Assembly: GCA_007126035.1 (NCBI GenBank)
Contig: SLCC01000059.1
Coordinates: forward strand, 62,001 to 126,000
Length of the DNA: 64,000 bases
Source of the DNA: Gemmatimonadota bacterium
Lineage (GTDB): Bacteria; Gemmatimonadota; Gemmatimonadetes; Longimicrobiales; RSA9
Reading direction: 5' to 3'
The notes under the pieces are model-generated. The model ran no database searches, was not told where the DNA came from, and saw nothing but the letters and a program-made list of their open reading frames with translations. The translations under genes were made by a program, and so were the position numbers. Positions 52,152 through 60,464 of the stretch are shown here, one piece after another. How positions within the stretch are numbered: the stretch's first letter is position 1; the number at the start of each line of letters is the position of its first letter.

Positions 52152-52802
52152 TCAGCCGATTTCGAGGGAGAGCTGAACCGGCACGAAGCTACGTCGATGA
52201 TGCGGTGTAGGTCCGTGCAGGGCCAGTGCCTCGACATGCTCCGCGGTGCTGTAGCCCATATTGGTGTCCCAGCCGTAGTCAGGATAGCGACTGGCAAGCC
52301 TTCCCATTAATCGGTCCCGAGTGGTCTTGGCCAGTATGGACGCGCAGGCGATGGTGAAGGACCGGGCGTCGCCATCCACCACGGCGGTATGCCCCGGCCC
52401 CAGCTCCGGCACCGGCAGCCCGTCAACCAGCACGTGCCCTGGCAGCAGCGGCAGTCGTGCCAGCGCCCGGCGCATCGCCAGGTGGGTGGCCCGCAGGATG
52501 TTGAGCCGGTCGATCTCGAGCCTGCTGGCCGCGCCGATGCCGAAGCAGAGAGCGCGCCGCCGGATCTCCACCGCCAGCTCCTCCCGGATAGCGGGCGGCA
52601 ACAGCTTCGAGTCCACGACGCCGGCAACTCTCTTCTCCGGCGGGAAGACCACGGCAGCGGCCACCACCGGCCCGGCCAGTGGCCCCCGGCCCGCCTCGTC
52701 GACTCCGGCAATCAACTCCACGCCGTCGTGCCAGAGCTCTCTTTCCAGCGTCAACGGCGCACCGCGGCGCCGACGCCGGTCGCTCCTGCGGGTTCCAACC
52801 AC
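52152..52802 (-). CDS. rnhB: Ribonuclease HII
   Basis: 216 residues. Removes RNA from RNA-DNA hybrids and excises misincorporated ribonucleotides. LIAGVDEAGRGPLAGPVVAAAVVF is the family signature (Asp and Glu of the DEDD site), followed by VDSKLLPPAIREEL, VDGLPVPELG and FTIACASILAKTTRDRLM. GTG start at 52802, 11 bp after the rplS stop. Gene order trmD-rplS-rnhB is widespread. Confidence 0.95.
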   Translation of the reverse strand: MVGTRRSDRRRRRGAPLTLERELWHDGVELIAGVDEAGRGPLAGPVVAAAVVFPPEKRVAGVVDSKLLPPAIREELAVEIRRRALCFGIGAASRLEIDRLNILRATHLAMRRALARLPLLPGHVLVDGLPVPELGPGHTAVVDGDARSFTIACASILAKTTRDRLMGRLASRYPDYGWDTNMGYSTAEHVEALALHGPTPHHRRSFVPVQLSLEIG

Positions 52803-52813
52803 CTGGAGCCTGC

Positions 52814-53161
52814 TCAGCGCTGCTGCCGCTCCCGGATCCGGGCTGCCTTCCCCTTGCGGGCCCGCAGGTAGTAGAGCTTCGCCCGCCGGACCCGGCCTCG
52901 GCGCACCACCTTGATGGACTCCAGCATGGGCGAATGGAGGGGGAATACCCGCTCCACGCCGATCCCGCCAGAAACCTTCCGCACCGTGAACGTCTCGGCG
53001 GCGCCGCCGCCCTGGCGCGCGATGCAGACGCCCTCGAACGCCTGGATCCGCTCCTTGTCCCCTTCCCGTATCCGTACGTTAACCCTGAGCGTGTCGCCCG
53101 GATCAAAGCTCGGGAGCCCCTCCCGCAGCTGCTCGTTCTCGATCTGCTTGACCATGTCCAT
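52814..53161 (-). CDS. rplS: 50S ribosomal protein L19
   Basis: 115 residues, full family length. [94 protein letters not shown] covers the conserved core. L19 sits at the 30S-50S interface. It lies 4 bp after trmD in the usual operon order. Confidence 0.97.
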   Translation of the reverse strand: MDMVKQIENEQLREGLPSFDPGDTLRVNVRIREGDKERIQAFEGVCIARQGGGAAETFTVRKVSGGIGVERVFPLHSPMLESIKVVRRGRVRRAKLYYLRARKGKAARIRERQQR

Positions 53162-53165
53162 AACG

Positions 53166-53864
53166 CTACCCTCGTTCGCGTCGCTCCCAGAGATCCGGCC
53201 GACGCTCCCGCGTCAGCGCTTCCGACCTGTCCCGGCGCCACGCCTCCACCCGCGCGTGGTCGCCCGACAGCAATACCTCGGGGACTTTCAGCCCCCTGTA
53301 CTCCGCCGGCCTCGTATACGAAGGCGGGCTCAGCAGCCCGTCGTCATAGAAACTGTCCGAGGCCGCTGATTCATGCGTCCCCAACGCGCCCGGCAACAAC
53401 CGCACGATCGCGTCCGTCACCGCCAGCGCAGCCACCTCGCCCCCGCTCAGGACGAAATCGCCCAGCGACAGCTCCTCCGTCGCCAGGCCGTCCGCTACCC
53501 GCTGGTCCACGTCCTTGTAATGACCACACAGTAGCGTAAGCTCAGGCTCGACCGCCAGCCTCACCGCGTCCCGGTGCTCGAACCGCCGGCCACGAGCCGA
53601 CAGCAGCACCACCGGCCCCGTCGGCTCCAGAGACTCCACCGCCTCGAAGAACGGCTCCGGCTTCATGACCATCCCGGTCCCGCCACCGTACGGGTAGTCA
53701 TCCACCGTTCGATGTCGATCGTGGGTGTGGGCCCGCAGGTCCACCACCCGGTAATCCACCAGTCCCGCCGCCGCCGCCCGACCCGGTATGCTCAGGGACA
53801 GGGGCTCCCGGAAGAAGGACGGGAAGATCGTGACGATGTTGATCCGCACAGATCCCGCCGTCAC
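53166..53864 (-). CDS. trmD: tRNA (guanine-N1-)-methyltransferase
   Basis: 232 residues. Forms m1G37 using S-adenosylmethionine in a trefoil-knot fold. [12 protein letters not shown] at the start, [51 protein letters not shown] and [30 protein letters not shown] are diagnostic. GTG start overlapping the rimM stop (GTGA). Confidence 0.97.
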   Translation of the reverse strand: MTAGSVRINIVTIFPSFFREPLSLSIPGRAAAAGLVDYRVVDLRAHTHDRHRTVDDYPYGGGTGMVMKPEPFFEAVESLEPTGPVVLLSARGRRFEHRDAVRLAVEPELTLLCGHYKDVDQRVADGLATEELSLGDFVLSGGEVAALAVTDAIVRLLPGALGTHESAASDSFYDDGLLSPPSYTRPAEYRGLKVPEVLLSGDHARVEAWRRDRSEALTRERRPDLWERRERG

Positions 53865-54397
53865 AAATCCAGCAGCCCTTCGGGCGGGTCGATCACCAGG
53901 CGCCCAGCCTCCACATCAACCGCCTTCACCACCTCCCTGGAGAACGGGATCAGGTGGACCCGCTCCGCCCCCTTCACCTCGAGCAGGTGCCTGGGCTCCG
54001 TATCGAACACCTCCCGGACCCGGCCCACCACTTCACCTTCCGTCGTCTCCACGGTCAGCCCCAGAAGCTGATGGTAGTGATGCTCGCCCTCGGCCAGCTC
54101 GTCCAGCTCCTCCACAGGCAGCAGCACGTATCGAGACGACAGGGCCTCGGCACCGCTCCTGTCAACCACGCCTGCCAGCCGCACCAGGACACCCCGCCGG
54201 TAGGGCCGACTCGCCTCTACCTCCAACTCCAAACCCGGGTCCGAGACCTCGCCGGACTCCGTCCCCACAACCAGCCGTCGGCCCGGCACGAACACCTCCT
54301 CCGGTCGATCGGTCAGCGGCCAGACGAGCAGCTCACCCTGGACGCCGTGCGGCTTGCTCAAATGGCCCACGACCAGATGGTCCGGCTCGCGGCCCAT
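53861..54397 (-). CDS. rimM: Ribosome maturation factor RimM
   Basis: 178 residues. Binds S19 and assists 16S rRNA head maturation. The N-terminal RimM barrel (VVGHLSKPHGVQGELLVWPLTDRPEEVF) and C-terminal PRC-like barrel (HYHQLLGLTVETTEGEVVGRVREVFDTEPRHLLEVKGAERVHLIPFSREVVKAVDVEAGRLVID) are both complete. Seven bases after rpsP. Confidence 0.95.
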   Translation of the reverse strand: MGREPDHLVVGHLSKPHGVQGELLVWPLTDRPEEVFVPGRRLVVGTESGEVSDPGLELEVEASRPYRRGVLVRLAGVVDRSGAEALSSRYVLLPVEELDELAEGEHHYHQLLGLTVETTEGEVVGRVREVFDTEPRHLLEVKGAERVHLIPFSREVVKAVDVEAGRLVIDPPEGLLDL

Positions 54398-54403
54398 CCG
54401 GCC

Positions 54404-55162
54404 CTACTCCTTCCCGGCCTTCTCTTCAGTCTCGGCCTCCGACTCACCAGCCTCAGAACCGCCGGCCTCAGGCTCCTCCGGCGACGCCGGCGGCGCCTCC
54501 TCCACCGGGGCGCCAGTGCTCTCGGCCTTGCCGCTCTTCGGGGCCAGCGCCTCCACCTCCTGCTTCGTCTCGCCCGTGGTCGCCTCCGCGGGCGGCTCCT
54601 TCTCGGCACCAGGAGCGGCCGCCTCCAGCGGATCCGTCACCGGCTCGACCTCCGGCGCCTCCTCGGGGGTCGCCTCGGGGGTCGCCTCGGGGGCCGCCTC
54701 GGGGGTCGCCTCGGGGGTCGCCTCGGGGGTCGCCTCGGGGGTCGCCTCTGGGGTCGCCTCGGGGGCCGCCTCGGGGGCCGCCTCGGGGGTCGCCTCTGGG
54801 GTCGCCTCGGGGGCCGCCTCGGGGGCCGCCCGGTCGCCCTTCGGGCGCCGCTCCAGCCTGCTGGCCGTCTTCAGCGTAGGCGCCTCCTCGCCCGGCGCGA
54901 CGTACCGGACGGACGCATCGCCACCCTTGCGCGCCTTGCGGATCAGGGAGGCGGCGCTGTCGGTGACCTCGGCCCCCTTCTCGAGCCACTCGTCCACCTT
55001 GGACAGGTCCATGGTCAGGTACGCCGGGCGAGTGCGAGGATTGTAGAACCCCACCTCCTCGATGTAGGAACCGTCGCGCGGCGCGGTGCTGGGCATGACC
55101 ACCACGCGGTAGTAGGGCTGCTTCTTCCGGCCAACTCGCCGGAGTCGAATCCTCACGGCCAT
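54404..55162 (-). CDS. rpsP: 30S ribosomal protein S16 with a long acidic repeat tail
   Basis: 252 residues, about three times the usual length. Residues 1-82 are a complete S16 (MAVRIRLRRVGRKKQPYYRVVV.. FYNPRTRP.. WLEKGAEVTDSAASLIRKA). The rest is low complexity: about thirteen tandem PEA(T/A) tetrapeptides at 114-166, then an acidic Glu/Ala/Pro-rich stretch to a KAGKE end. The repeat DNA (about 54660-54835) is a 12-bp tandem array. The reading frame is intact throughout and neighbours are in the normal order, so the tail appears to be translated and probably disordered. Confidence 0.93.
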   Translation of the reverse strand: MAVRIRLRRVGRKKQPYYRVVVMPSTAPRDGSYIEEVGFYNPRTRPAYLTMDLSKVDEWLEKGAEVTDSAASLIRKARKGGDASVRYVAPGEEAPTLKTASRLERRPKGDRAAPEAAPEATPEATPEAAPEAAPEATPEATPEATPEATPEATPEAAPEATPEATPEEAPEVEPVTDPLEAAAPGAEKEPPAEATTGETKQEVEALAPKSGKAESTGAPVEEAPPASPEEPEAGGSEAGESEAETEEKAGKE

Positions 55163-55247
55163 GTGTACCTCGGTCTCAGGTATCTCTCAGTTACAGTTTC
55201 CCGGCCACCGCCGGGCGCTCGGTCTACGCCCTGAATTCCACTGGTGC

Positions 55248-56618
55248 TCAACGAGGGATGGGCAGCCCGGGGAACCCGCCCCCCGCACCGCCGCCGGGCC
55301 CACCGCCCATCATCCCGCCCAGCCCCATCTTCCGCATCTGCTTCATCATCTTCTGCATCTGCTGGAACTGCTTCATGAGCTGGTTCACCTCCTGGACGCT
55401 GCGACCCGAGCCCCGGGCGATACGGGCACGGCGCGAGCCGTTCAGGATCTGGGGCTTCGCCCGCTCCTGCGGTGTCATGGACAACACGATTGCTTCGATA
55501 TGCTTCAGACGCTTCGGATCCACCTTGGCGTTCTTGAGCATCTTCTTGTCCATCCCGGGGATCATCCCCAGGAGCCCCTCCAGGGGTCCCAGCTTCTGCA
55601 TCTGACGGAGGGCGCCCAGGAAGTCCTGGAGGTCGAACTTCCCCTCCTCGGCCACCCGTTTCTGCAACCGCTCCGCCTCGTCCACATCGAAGGCCTGCTG
55701 GGCCCGCTCGACCAGACCCACCACGTCACCACGCTGGAGGATCCGGTCCGCCATCCGCTGCGGATCGAACGCGTCCAGCGCGTCAACCCGTTCACCCACG
55801 CCCACGAACTTTATGGGGACGCCGGTCATCCCCTTGATGGACAGCGCAGCGCCACCGCGGGCATCACCGTCGAGCTTGGTCAGCACCACGCCGGTCAGGC
55901 CCAGGGCCTCGTGGAAACCCTCCGAGATCCGGACCGCCTCCTGCCCGGTCATTGCGTCCGCCACCAGCAGCACTTCCGTCGGCTCCACCGCCGACTTCAC
56001 TCGCCGCAGCTCGTCCATCAATTGCTCGTCGATCTGGAGCCGGCCCGCAGAGTCCAGGATCAGAGCACGATGACGATCGGCCCGCGCCTGCTCCAGCGCC
56101 CGCTCCGCCAGCCGCGCCACATCCCGCTCCCGGCGGTCGGAAAAGACCGGCACGCCCACCTGGCCGCCCAGCGTCTCCAACTGGTCGATGGCCGCCGGGC
56201 GGTACACGTCCAGCGCCGCCAGCAGAGGCTTCTTCCCCTCCCGCCCCAGCCGACGCGCCAGCTTCGCCGCCGTCGTCGTCTTACCCGAACCCTGCAAGCC
56301 CACCAGCAGCACCACCGTCGGCCCCGCGGGCGCCGTGACCAGCCCCTGACGATCCTGGCCCAACAGCTCCACCAGCTCGTCGTGGACGATCTTCACCACC
56401 TGCTCGCCCGGCCGTACCGACTTCAACACCTGCTCGCCCACGGCACGCTCCCGGACACGGTCCAGGAAATCGCGGGCGAGTTGATAATTCACGTCCGCCT
56501 CGAGCAGGGCACGACGGATCTCGCGCAGCCCATCGTCGATCATGGACTCCGTCAGCAGACCCCGCTGCTTGAAGCGGCCTAGTACGCCGTCCAGCTTTTC
56601 CGAAAGCTCGTCGAACAT
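55248..56618 (-). CDS. ffh: Signal recognition particle protein Ffh
   Basis: 456 residues from ATG 56618 (MFDELSEKLDGVLGRF). NG domain GTPase: GLQGSGKTTTAAKLA (G1), DVYRPAAIDQL, LILDSAGRLQID (a variant of DTAGR, with Ser for Thr) and TKLDGDARGGAALS. The C-terminal M domain has the methionine-rich groove (MQKLGPLEGLLGMIPGM, QQMQKMMKQMRKMG) that binds signal peptides and 4.5S RNA. Starts the classic ffh-rpsP-rimM-trmD-rplS-rnhB series. Its leader carries copy 2 of the conserved element. Confidence 0.96.
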   Translation of the reverse strand: MFDELSEKLDGVLGRFKQRGLLTESMIDDGLREIRRALLEADVNYQLARDFLDRVRERAVGEQVLKSVRPGEQVVKIVHDELVELLGQDRQGLVTAPAGPTVVLLVGLQGSGKTTTAAKLARRLGREGKKPLLAALDVYRPAAIDQLETLGGQVGVPVFSDRRERDVARLAERALEQARADRHRALILDSAGRLQIDEQLMDELRRVKSAVEPTEVLLVADAMTGQEAVRISEGFHEALGLTGVVLTKLDGDARGGAALSIKGMTGVPIKFVGVGERVDALDAFDPQRMADRILQRGDVVGLVERAQQAFDVDEAERLQKRVAEEGKFDLQDFLGALRQMQKLGPLEGLLGMIPGMDKKMLKNAKVDPKRLKHIEAIVLSMTPQERAKPQILNGSRRARIARGSGRSVQEVNQLMKQFQQMQKMMKQMRKMGLGGMMGGGPGGGAGGGFPGLPIPR

Positions 56619-56635
56619 CCCCGAGCACGGTGCAT

Positions 56636-56657
56636 GAGAAAACGGCCGGTATCGGCC
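56636..56657 (-). promoter_or_regulatory. Short hairpin and T-run just before ffh
   Basis: On the minus strand GGCCG-ATAC-CGGCC (56657-56644) is followed by GTTTTCTC, 18 nt before the ffh start codon. It resembles a weak intrinsic terminator and could act as an attenuator or mask the start. The E1 gene leader has a comparable arrangement. Confidence 0.35.
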
Positions 56658-56691
56658 TTGAGCCGCCAACCGGTAACCAAAGAGCCTGTAA

Positions 56692-56725
56692 AGGTATCTT
56701 CAGTTCGCGGATCTCTCAAGGCCCA
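56692..56725 (-). promoter_or_regulatory. Possible ffh promoter
   Basis: On the minus strand TTGAGA, a 17-nt spacer and TACCTT lie directly after the conserved leader element and about 75 nt before the ffh ATG. The -35 matches 5 of 6; the -10 is weak. If this is the promoter, the conserved element would be upstream DNA rather than RNA. Confidence 0.3.
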
Positions 56726-56845
56726 TGGCCGGCGACTCCGCTGGGTCCGGCCGATCCGGCTATTCGCCCGCCCCGGGGCGACGCAAACATTCCAACAGCG
56801 TGACACACGGTGGTCTCGGACGGGTCGGGGGAAGCGGAGTGGGCA
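56720..56845 (-). repeat. Conserved leader element, copy 2 (upstream of ffh)
   Basis: Minus-strand partner of 29668-29790. Shared blocks include CTCCGCTTC near the 5' end, TGTCACGCTGTTGGAATG, CCCCGGGGC, AGCCGGATCGGCCG and CGGAGTCGCC. Here ACTCCGC and GCGGAGT are fully complementary and enclose most of the element, and CGCCCCGGGGCG is a perfect palindrome. It ends 101 nt before the ffh ATG. The rest of the 56619-57020 gap shows no gene. Confidence 0.65.
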
Positions 56846-57020
56846 CGGGTCTACCTCAATGCCCTCGCGGTCGACGGCTGGAAGCGAGTCCTCCGCAGGG
56901 GGTGACAAGCGCTGTCCTCCGACCCCTCAGAAAACCTCAAACCTTCGTGCCACGTTGACGTTGTGACGCCGACCCCCAGCCGAACCAGCGACGATTTCTG
57001 GGGAAAGTCGTCCCTGCCGG

Positions 57021-58325
57021 TCAGGCCTTGCCCACGCCGGTGCCGACCCTGATGATCTGGTCCCTCTGGGTGCCGACGGACACGTATTCCATGGGCACGC
57101 CCACCAGTTCCTCGATCCTGCTCATGTATGCCTGGGCCTCAGGCGGCAGGTCCTGGAGGGACCGGGCCCGTGTGGTATCGGACCGCCACCCCGGCATGGT
57201 CTCGAGGACGGGCTCGGCGCGTTCGAGGCGGGCCAGGTCATCGGGGAAGTGCTGGTGGTGCTGGCCGTCGATGATGTATCCGGTGCAGATCCGGACCTCG
57301 TCGAAGGAATCCAGCACGTCCAGCTTGGTGAGGGCCAGGCCAGTGAGTCCGTTGACGCGGGCGCCGTACCGTACCACGACGGCGTCGAACCAACCGCATC
57401 GCCGTGGTCTGCCGGTGGTGGCGCCGTACTCTCCGCCCAGCTTCCGGAGCCGGTCGCCGAGCTCGGCTGCCAACTCGGTGGGCAGGGGTCCGCTGCCGAC
57501 GCGGGTGGTGTAGGCCTTGACCACGCCCAGGATGGTCTCCAGGGCCGTTGGTCCTATGCCGGTACCGGTGGCGGCGCCGGCGGCGGTGGTATTGGAGGAG
57601 GTTACGAAGGGGTAGGTCCCGTGGTCGATGTCCAGGAGAGCGCCCTGGGCGCCTTCCAGCAGCACCCGCTGTCCCTGCCGGATCGCCTCGTGGATCTCCT
57701 GACCCGTGTCGGTGATGAGGGGGAGCACCCGGTCCCTTGCCGCGAGCAGGGTATCCACGAGCTCTTCGCCGTCGACCAGTTCGCCGCCGGCGTCGCGGAG
57801 TCGGTGGTTAGCCCCCTCGACCGCCAGGCGGAGCAGGGTCTCGGCCCGGGCAGCGTCCCTGAGGTCACCGGCGCGCAGCCCCCGGCGAGCCACCTTGTCC
57901 TCGTAGGCGGGCCCGATGCCCTTGCCTGTGGTGCCGATCTTCTCCACCCCCCGCCGCTGCTCGCTGGCCCGGTCCAGCCGCTTGTGGTATTCCAGGAGCA
58001 GGTGGGCCCGACCGCTGATCCCGACGCGGGCCTCCGCATCGATGCCTCGGGCTTCGAGGCCGTCCAGCTCAGTGAAGAACTGGTCCAGGTCGAGGACGAC
58101 GCCGTTCCCCAGGAGGCAGCGTTTCCCGGGGTGCAGGATGCCCGACGGGATCTGGTGGAGGATGAACTCATCGCCGGCCACGTCGACGGTGTGCCCCGCA
58201 TTGGCGCCGCCCTGGTAGCGGGCGACGATGTCAACGTGGGCAGCGAGAACGTCTACGATTTTGCCTTTACCTTCGTCGCCCCACTGGGCGCCTACGACCA
58301 CTGTACAACGCTTCAGCTTGTCCAT
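57021..58325 (-). CDS. purA: Adenylosuccinate synthetase
   Basis: 434 residues. Converts IMP plus aspartate to adenylosuccinate with GTP. VVVGAQWGDEGKGKIVD (P-loop), GGANAGHT, GTTGKGIGPAYEDK, EGAQGALLDIDHGTYPFVTSSNTTAAG and RRCGWFDAVVVRYGARVNGLT are diagnostic and complete. Eight bases after the upstream M28 peptidase gene on the same strand. Confidence 0.97.
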   Translation of the reverse strand: MDKLKRCTVVVGAQWGDEGKGKIVDVLAAHVDIVARYQGGANAGHTVDVAGDEFILHQIPSGILHPGKRCLLGNGVVLDLDQFFTELDGLEARGIDAEARVGISGRAHLLLEYHKRLDRASEQRRGVEKIGTTGKGIGPAYEDKVARRGLRAGDLRDAARAETLLRLAVEGANHRLRDAGGELVDGEELVDTLLAARDRVLPLITDTGQEIHEAIRQGQRVLLEGAQGALLDIDHGTYPFVTSSNTTAAGAATGTGIGPTALETILGVVKAYTTRVGSGPLPTELAAELGDRLRKLGGEYGATTGRPRRCGWFDAVVVRYGARVNGLTGLALTKLDVLDSFDEVRICTGYIIDGQHHQHFPDDLARLERAEPVLETMPGWRSDTTRARSLQDLPPEAQAYMSRIEELVGVPMEYVSVGTQRDQIIRVGTGVGKA

Positions 58326-58333
58326 GTGGAAGA

Positions 58334-59539
58334 CTATGGAGACGTTGCTCGTCCTCCCGCAAGGTGGGACCCCTCATCGTCCGCCAGCAGACGGACCGCG
58401 GCGTAGAGGAGCGTAGCGCCGGTGGCGGCGCCGGTGCCGTCGAGCCGGTCCGCCGAGTCGCGAGGCGTGTGAACGCGCAGCAGGGAGGCCCAGCCTCCGC
58501 GCAGGAGCGTCAGGGCCGGGATCCCAGCAGCCGCTACTGGCATGTGGTCCACCAGCACCGACCGGGGCAGAGGCCTGCGCTCCACCGGGTAGTCCAGGGC
58601 GGTGGCCGCCGTGAGCAGGGCTGCCGCCAGCTGCGGCGCGGAGCCGCTCCGTCGCCAGCCGTAGCCTTCCGCCACGATGAACGACCCGTAATCATCGAGC
58701 CCGTCCACGTTGATGATTCCCTGGACCGGCGGCAGCAGTGGCACCACCAGGCGGGCACCCACCAGCCCGAGCTCCTCGGCGTCGGTGATCAGGAAGCCGA
58801 TGTCACCGTTGTCCCTGGCTGCGGCGGCCACGCTCTGGACGGCAGCCAGACCGCTGGCGTTGTCCAGTGCGCCCGGCGACTCGTTGGACGCCCAGCTCAG
58901 GGCCAGTGCCAGCCCTGCGGCGAAGAGCAGGGCCCCGCCCAGTATGGCCAGGCCGGTGGACCGGAACGGCTCGCCGCCCCACCAGACCACCGTCATGGCC
59001 ACCAGCGCTACCCAGACGACGGCGCCCACGGTGATGGCCCCGGTCCGGACCAGGGTGGGGACGAACTGTGACTTGCTGTCCCGGTGTGCCATGATGATCC
59101 AGGCCGGCCGCGACCCGGGCCGGGTGAACAGCAGGTTGCGGCCCTCGGTCCGGCCACGGGGGAGCTTGTGGAGGGCGGTGTCCAGCGCCAGGAAGGTGGC
59201 CATGGCCACGGCCATTCCCAGGACCAGGACGATGAGCGCCACCACCGGTCGGTCGGCGGCCAGGAGCCCGCCGCCCACGGCTCCCGCCAGGCCTACTGCC
59301 CCACCGGCCACGCATATGCCGAGGCGGCCTGGCCAGTTGGAGAAGGAGAAGGGCAGCTCCTGCACCTCGTACCCCAGCTCTTCGAATTCGGACCGGAGCT
59401 CTTGCTCCACCGCGTCGGCTCCCTCGCTGCCCGTCATGCGGGGCCGGGCGAGGGCCTCGATCCGCCGCCTGAGATCGCCAGGTCGGAATCGCTCCAGGCC
59501 AGCAAGCCTGGCACGGGCGTCTTCGATGTCGAACGGCAT
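58334..59539 (-). CDS. Membrane-embedded M28-family peptidase-like protein
   Basis: 401 residues. IIMAHRDSKSQ replaces the usual HxD motif, GALDNASGLAAV gives the bridging Asp, FLITDAEELGLVGARL the catalytic Glu pair, and HTPRDSADRLDG the final His, so all M28 zinc positions are present. Four to five transmembrane helices are inserted between the first motif and the rest (about 73-130 and 170-220), unlike secreted M28 aminopeptidases. The site probably faces the periplasm. Confidence 0.8.
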   Translation of the reverse strand: MPFDIEDARARLAGLERFRPGDLRRRIEALARPRMTGSEGADAVEQELRSEFEELGYEVQELPFSFSNWPGRLGICVAGGAVGLAGAVGGGLLAADRPVVALIVLVLGMAVAMATFLALDTALHKLPRGRTEGRNLLFTRPGSRPAWIIMAHRDSKSQFVPTLVRTGAITVGAVVWVALVAMTVVWWGGEPFRSTGLAILGGALLFAAGLALALSWASNESPGALDNASGLAAVQSVAAAARDNGDIGFLITDAEELGLVGARLVVPLLPPVQGIINVDGLDDYGSFIVAEGYGWRRSGSAPQLAAALLTAATALDYPVERRPLPRSVLVDHMPVAAAGIPALTLLRGGWASLLRVHTPRDSADRLDGTGAATGATLLYAAVRLLADDEGSHLAGGRATSP

Positions 59540-59561
59540 GGGCTCCCCGGTTCCTGTGAGC

Positions 59562-60464
59562 TCAGATCAGCCGGGCCTCCTGCATCACCCGGGCCACGGT
59601 AGCCCGTTCTTTCTCGTTGAGCGGTCGGAGGGGTGGCCTGGGCGGACCGCCGTGCCACCCCATCAGATCGAGGGCCGCCTTGACGCCCCGTGCCCCGTAC
59701 GCCGCCACGATCTGCTTGTGGGCGGGGGCGAGGCGCTGCTGGAGCGTCCCCGCCTCCTGGAGCCGGCCGGCGCGGAAATGGTCGAAGAGCTTGCCATACT
59801 GCTCCGGCGCCAGCAGCCCGAGGGCCAGTATGCCTCCCACCGCCCCGAGCTCCAGGGCGGTATAGAGCAGCGCGCCGTTGCCCACGAAGAGACGGCACCC
59901 CTTCTCGCAGGCCTCGGTGAACTCGGCGAACCTCTTGATGTCACCGGACGAGTCCTTGATCCCTGCGATGTTTGGGTGGCGCGACAGTTCGGCCATCAGC
60001 CCCGCTTCCAGGGTGACCTGGGTGTACTTGGGTATGTGGTACAGGATCACCGGGACCGGTGAGCCGTCCGCCACCGCCAGGTAGTGGTCCCGAAGTGCGC
60101 CGGGGCTGAGCGTGACGCCGAAGTACGGGGGCGGGTGGACCAGCACCGCGTCGGCTCCGGCGCTGGCGAAGCGGCGGGCCAGCCGGACGGCGGCCCGTGT
60201 GGATTCGGCTCCCGCGCCGGCGACGAGGGGCCGCATGGACGGGATCACGCTACGGGCGTAATCCGCCAGTCGGGTCATCTCGTCCTCATCCAGCAGGGCC
60301 CCCTCCCCGGTGGAGCCGAAGAGCACGAACCCGTTGATCGGCGTCTGGAGCCACCGGCGCAGGTTCTCCCTGAAGCTGACGGGCGCGACGTCGCCGGTGA
60401 CCGGATCGAATGGGGTGGTGACGGGGACGAGGAGACCGCCCAGCCACGCTCGTTCGTCAGGCAA
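59562..60464 (-). CDS. DapA-family class I aldolase / lyase, probably not true dihydrodipicolinate synthase
   Basis: 300 residues, TIM barrel of the DHDPS/N-acetylneuraminate lyase family. GFVLFGSTGEG is the substrate-carboxylate loop (Ser for the first Thr of GTTGE), VILYHIPKYTQV has the catalytic Tyr, and IAGIKDSSGD the Schiff-base Lys. The Arg that binds aspartate semialdehyde in DapA (YNVPSRTG) is replaced by Tyr here. Better candidates are 4-hydroxy-2-oxoglutarate or 2-keto-3-deoxy-sugar aldolase. The distance to dapH (3 kb, same strand) keeps a lysine role possible. Confidence 0.82.
   Translation of the reverse strand: MPDERAWLGGLLVPVTTPFDPVTGDVAPVSFRENLRRWLQTPINGFVLFGSTGEGALLDEDEMTRLADYARSVIPSMRPLVAGAGAESTRAAVRLARRFASAGADAVLVHPPPYFGVTLSPGALRDHYLAVADGSPVPVILYHIPKYTQVTLEAGLMAELSRHPNIAGIKDSSGDIKRFAEFTEACEKGCRLFVGNGALLYTALELGAVGGILALGLLAPEQYGKLFDHFRAGRLQEAGTLQQRLAPAHKQIVAAYGARGVKAALDLMGWHGGPPRPPLRPLNEKERATVARVMQEARLI

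Noticed and set aside
54404-55162. Frameshift or assembly artefact in rpsP
   Set aside because: The frame stays open with consistent GC3 and repeat phase, and rimM follows at normal spacing; treated as a real extension.
53954-55234. Plus-strand repeat protein opposite rpsP/rimM
   Set aside because: Repeats mirror the PEAT array of rpsP on the other strand; ribosomal gene order leaves no doubt about the coding strand.
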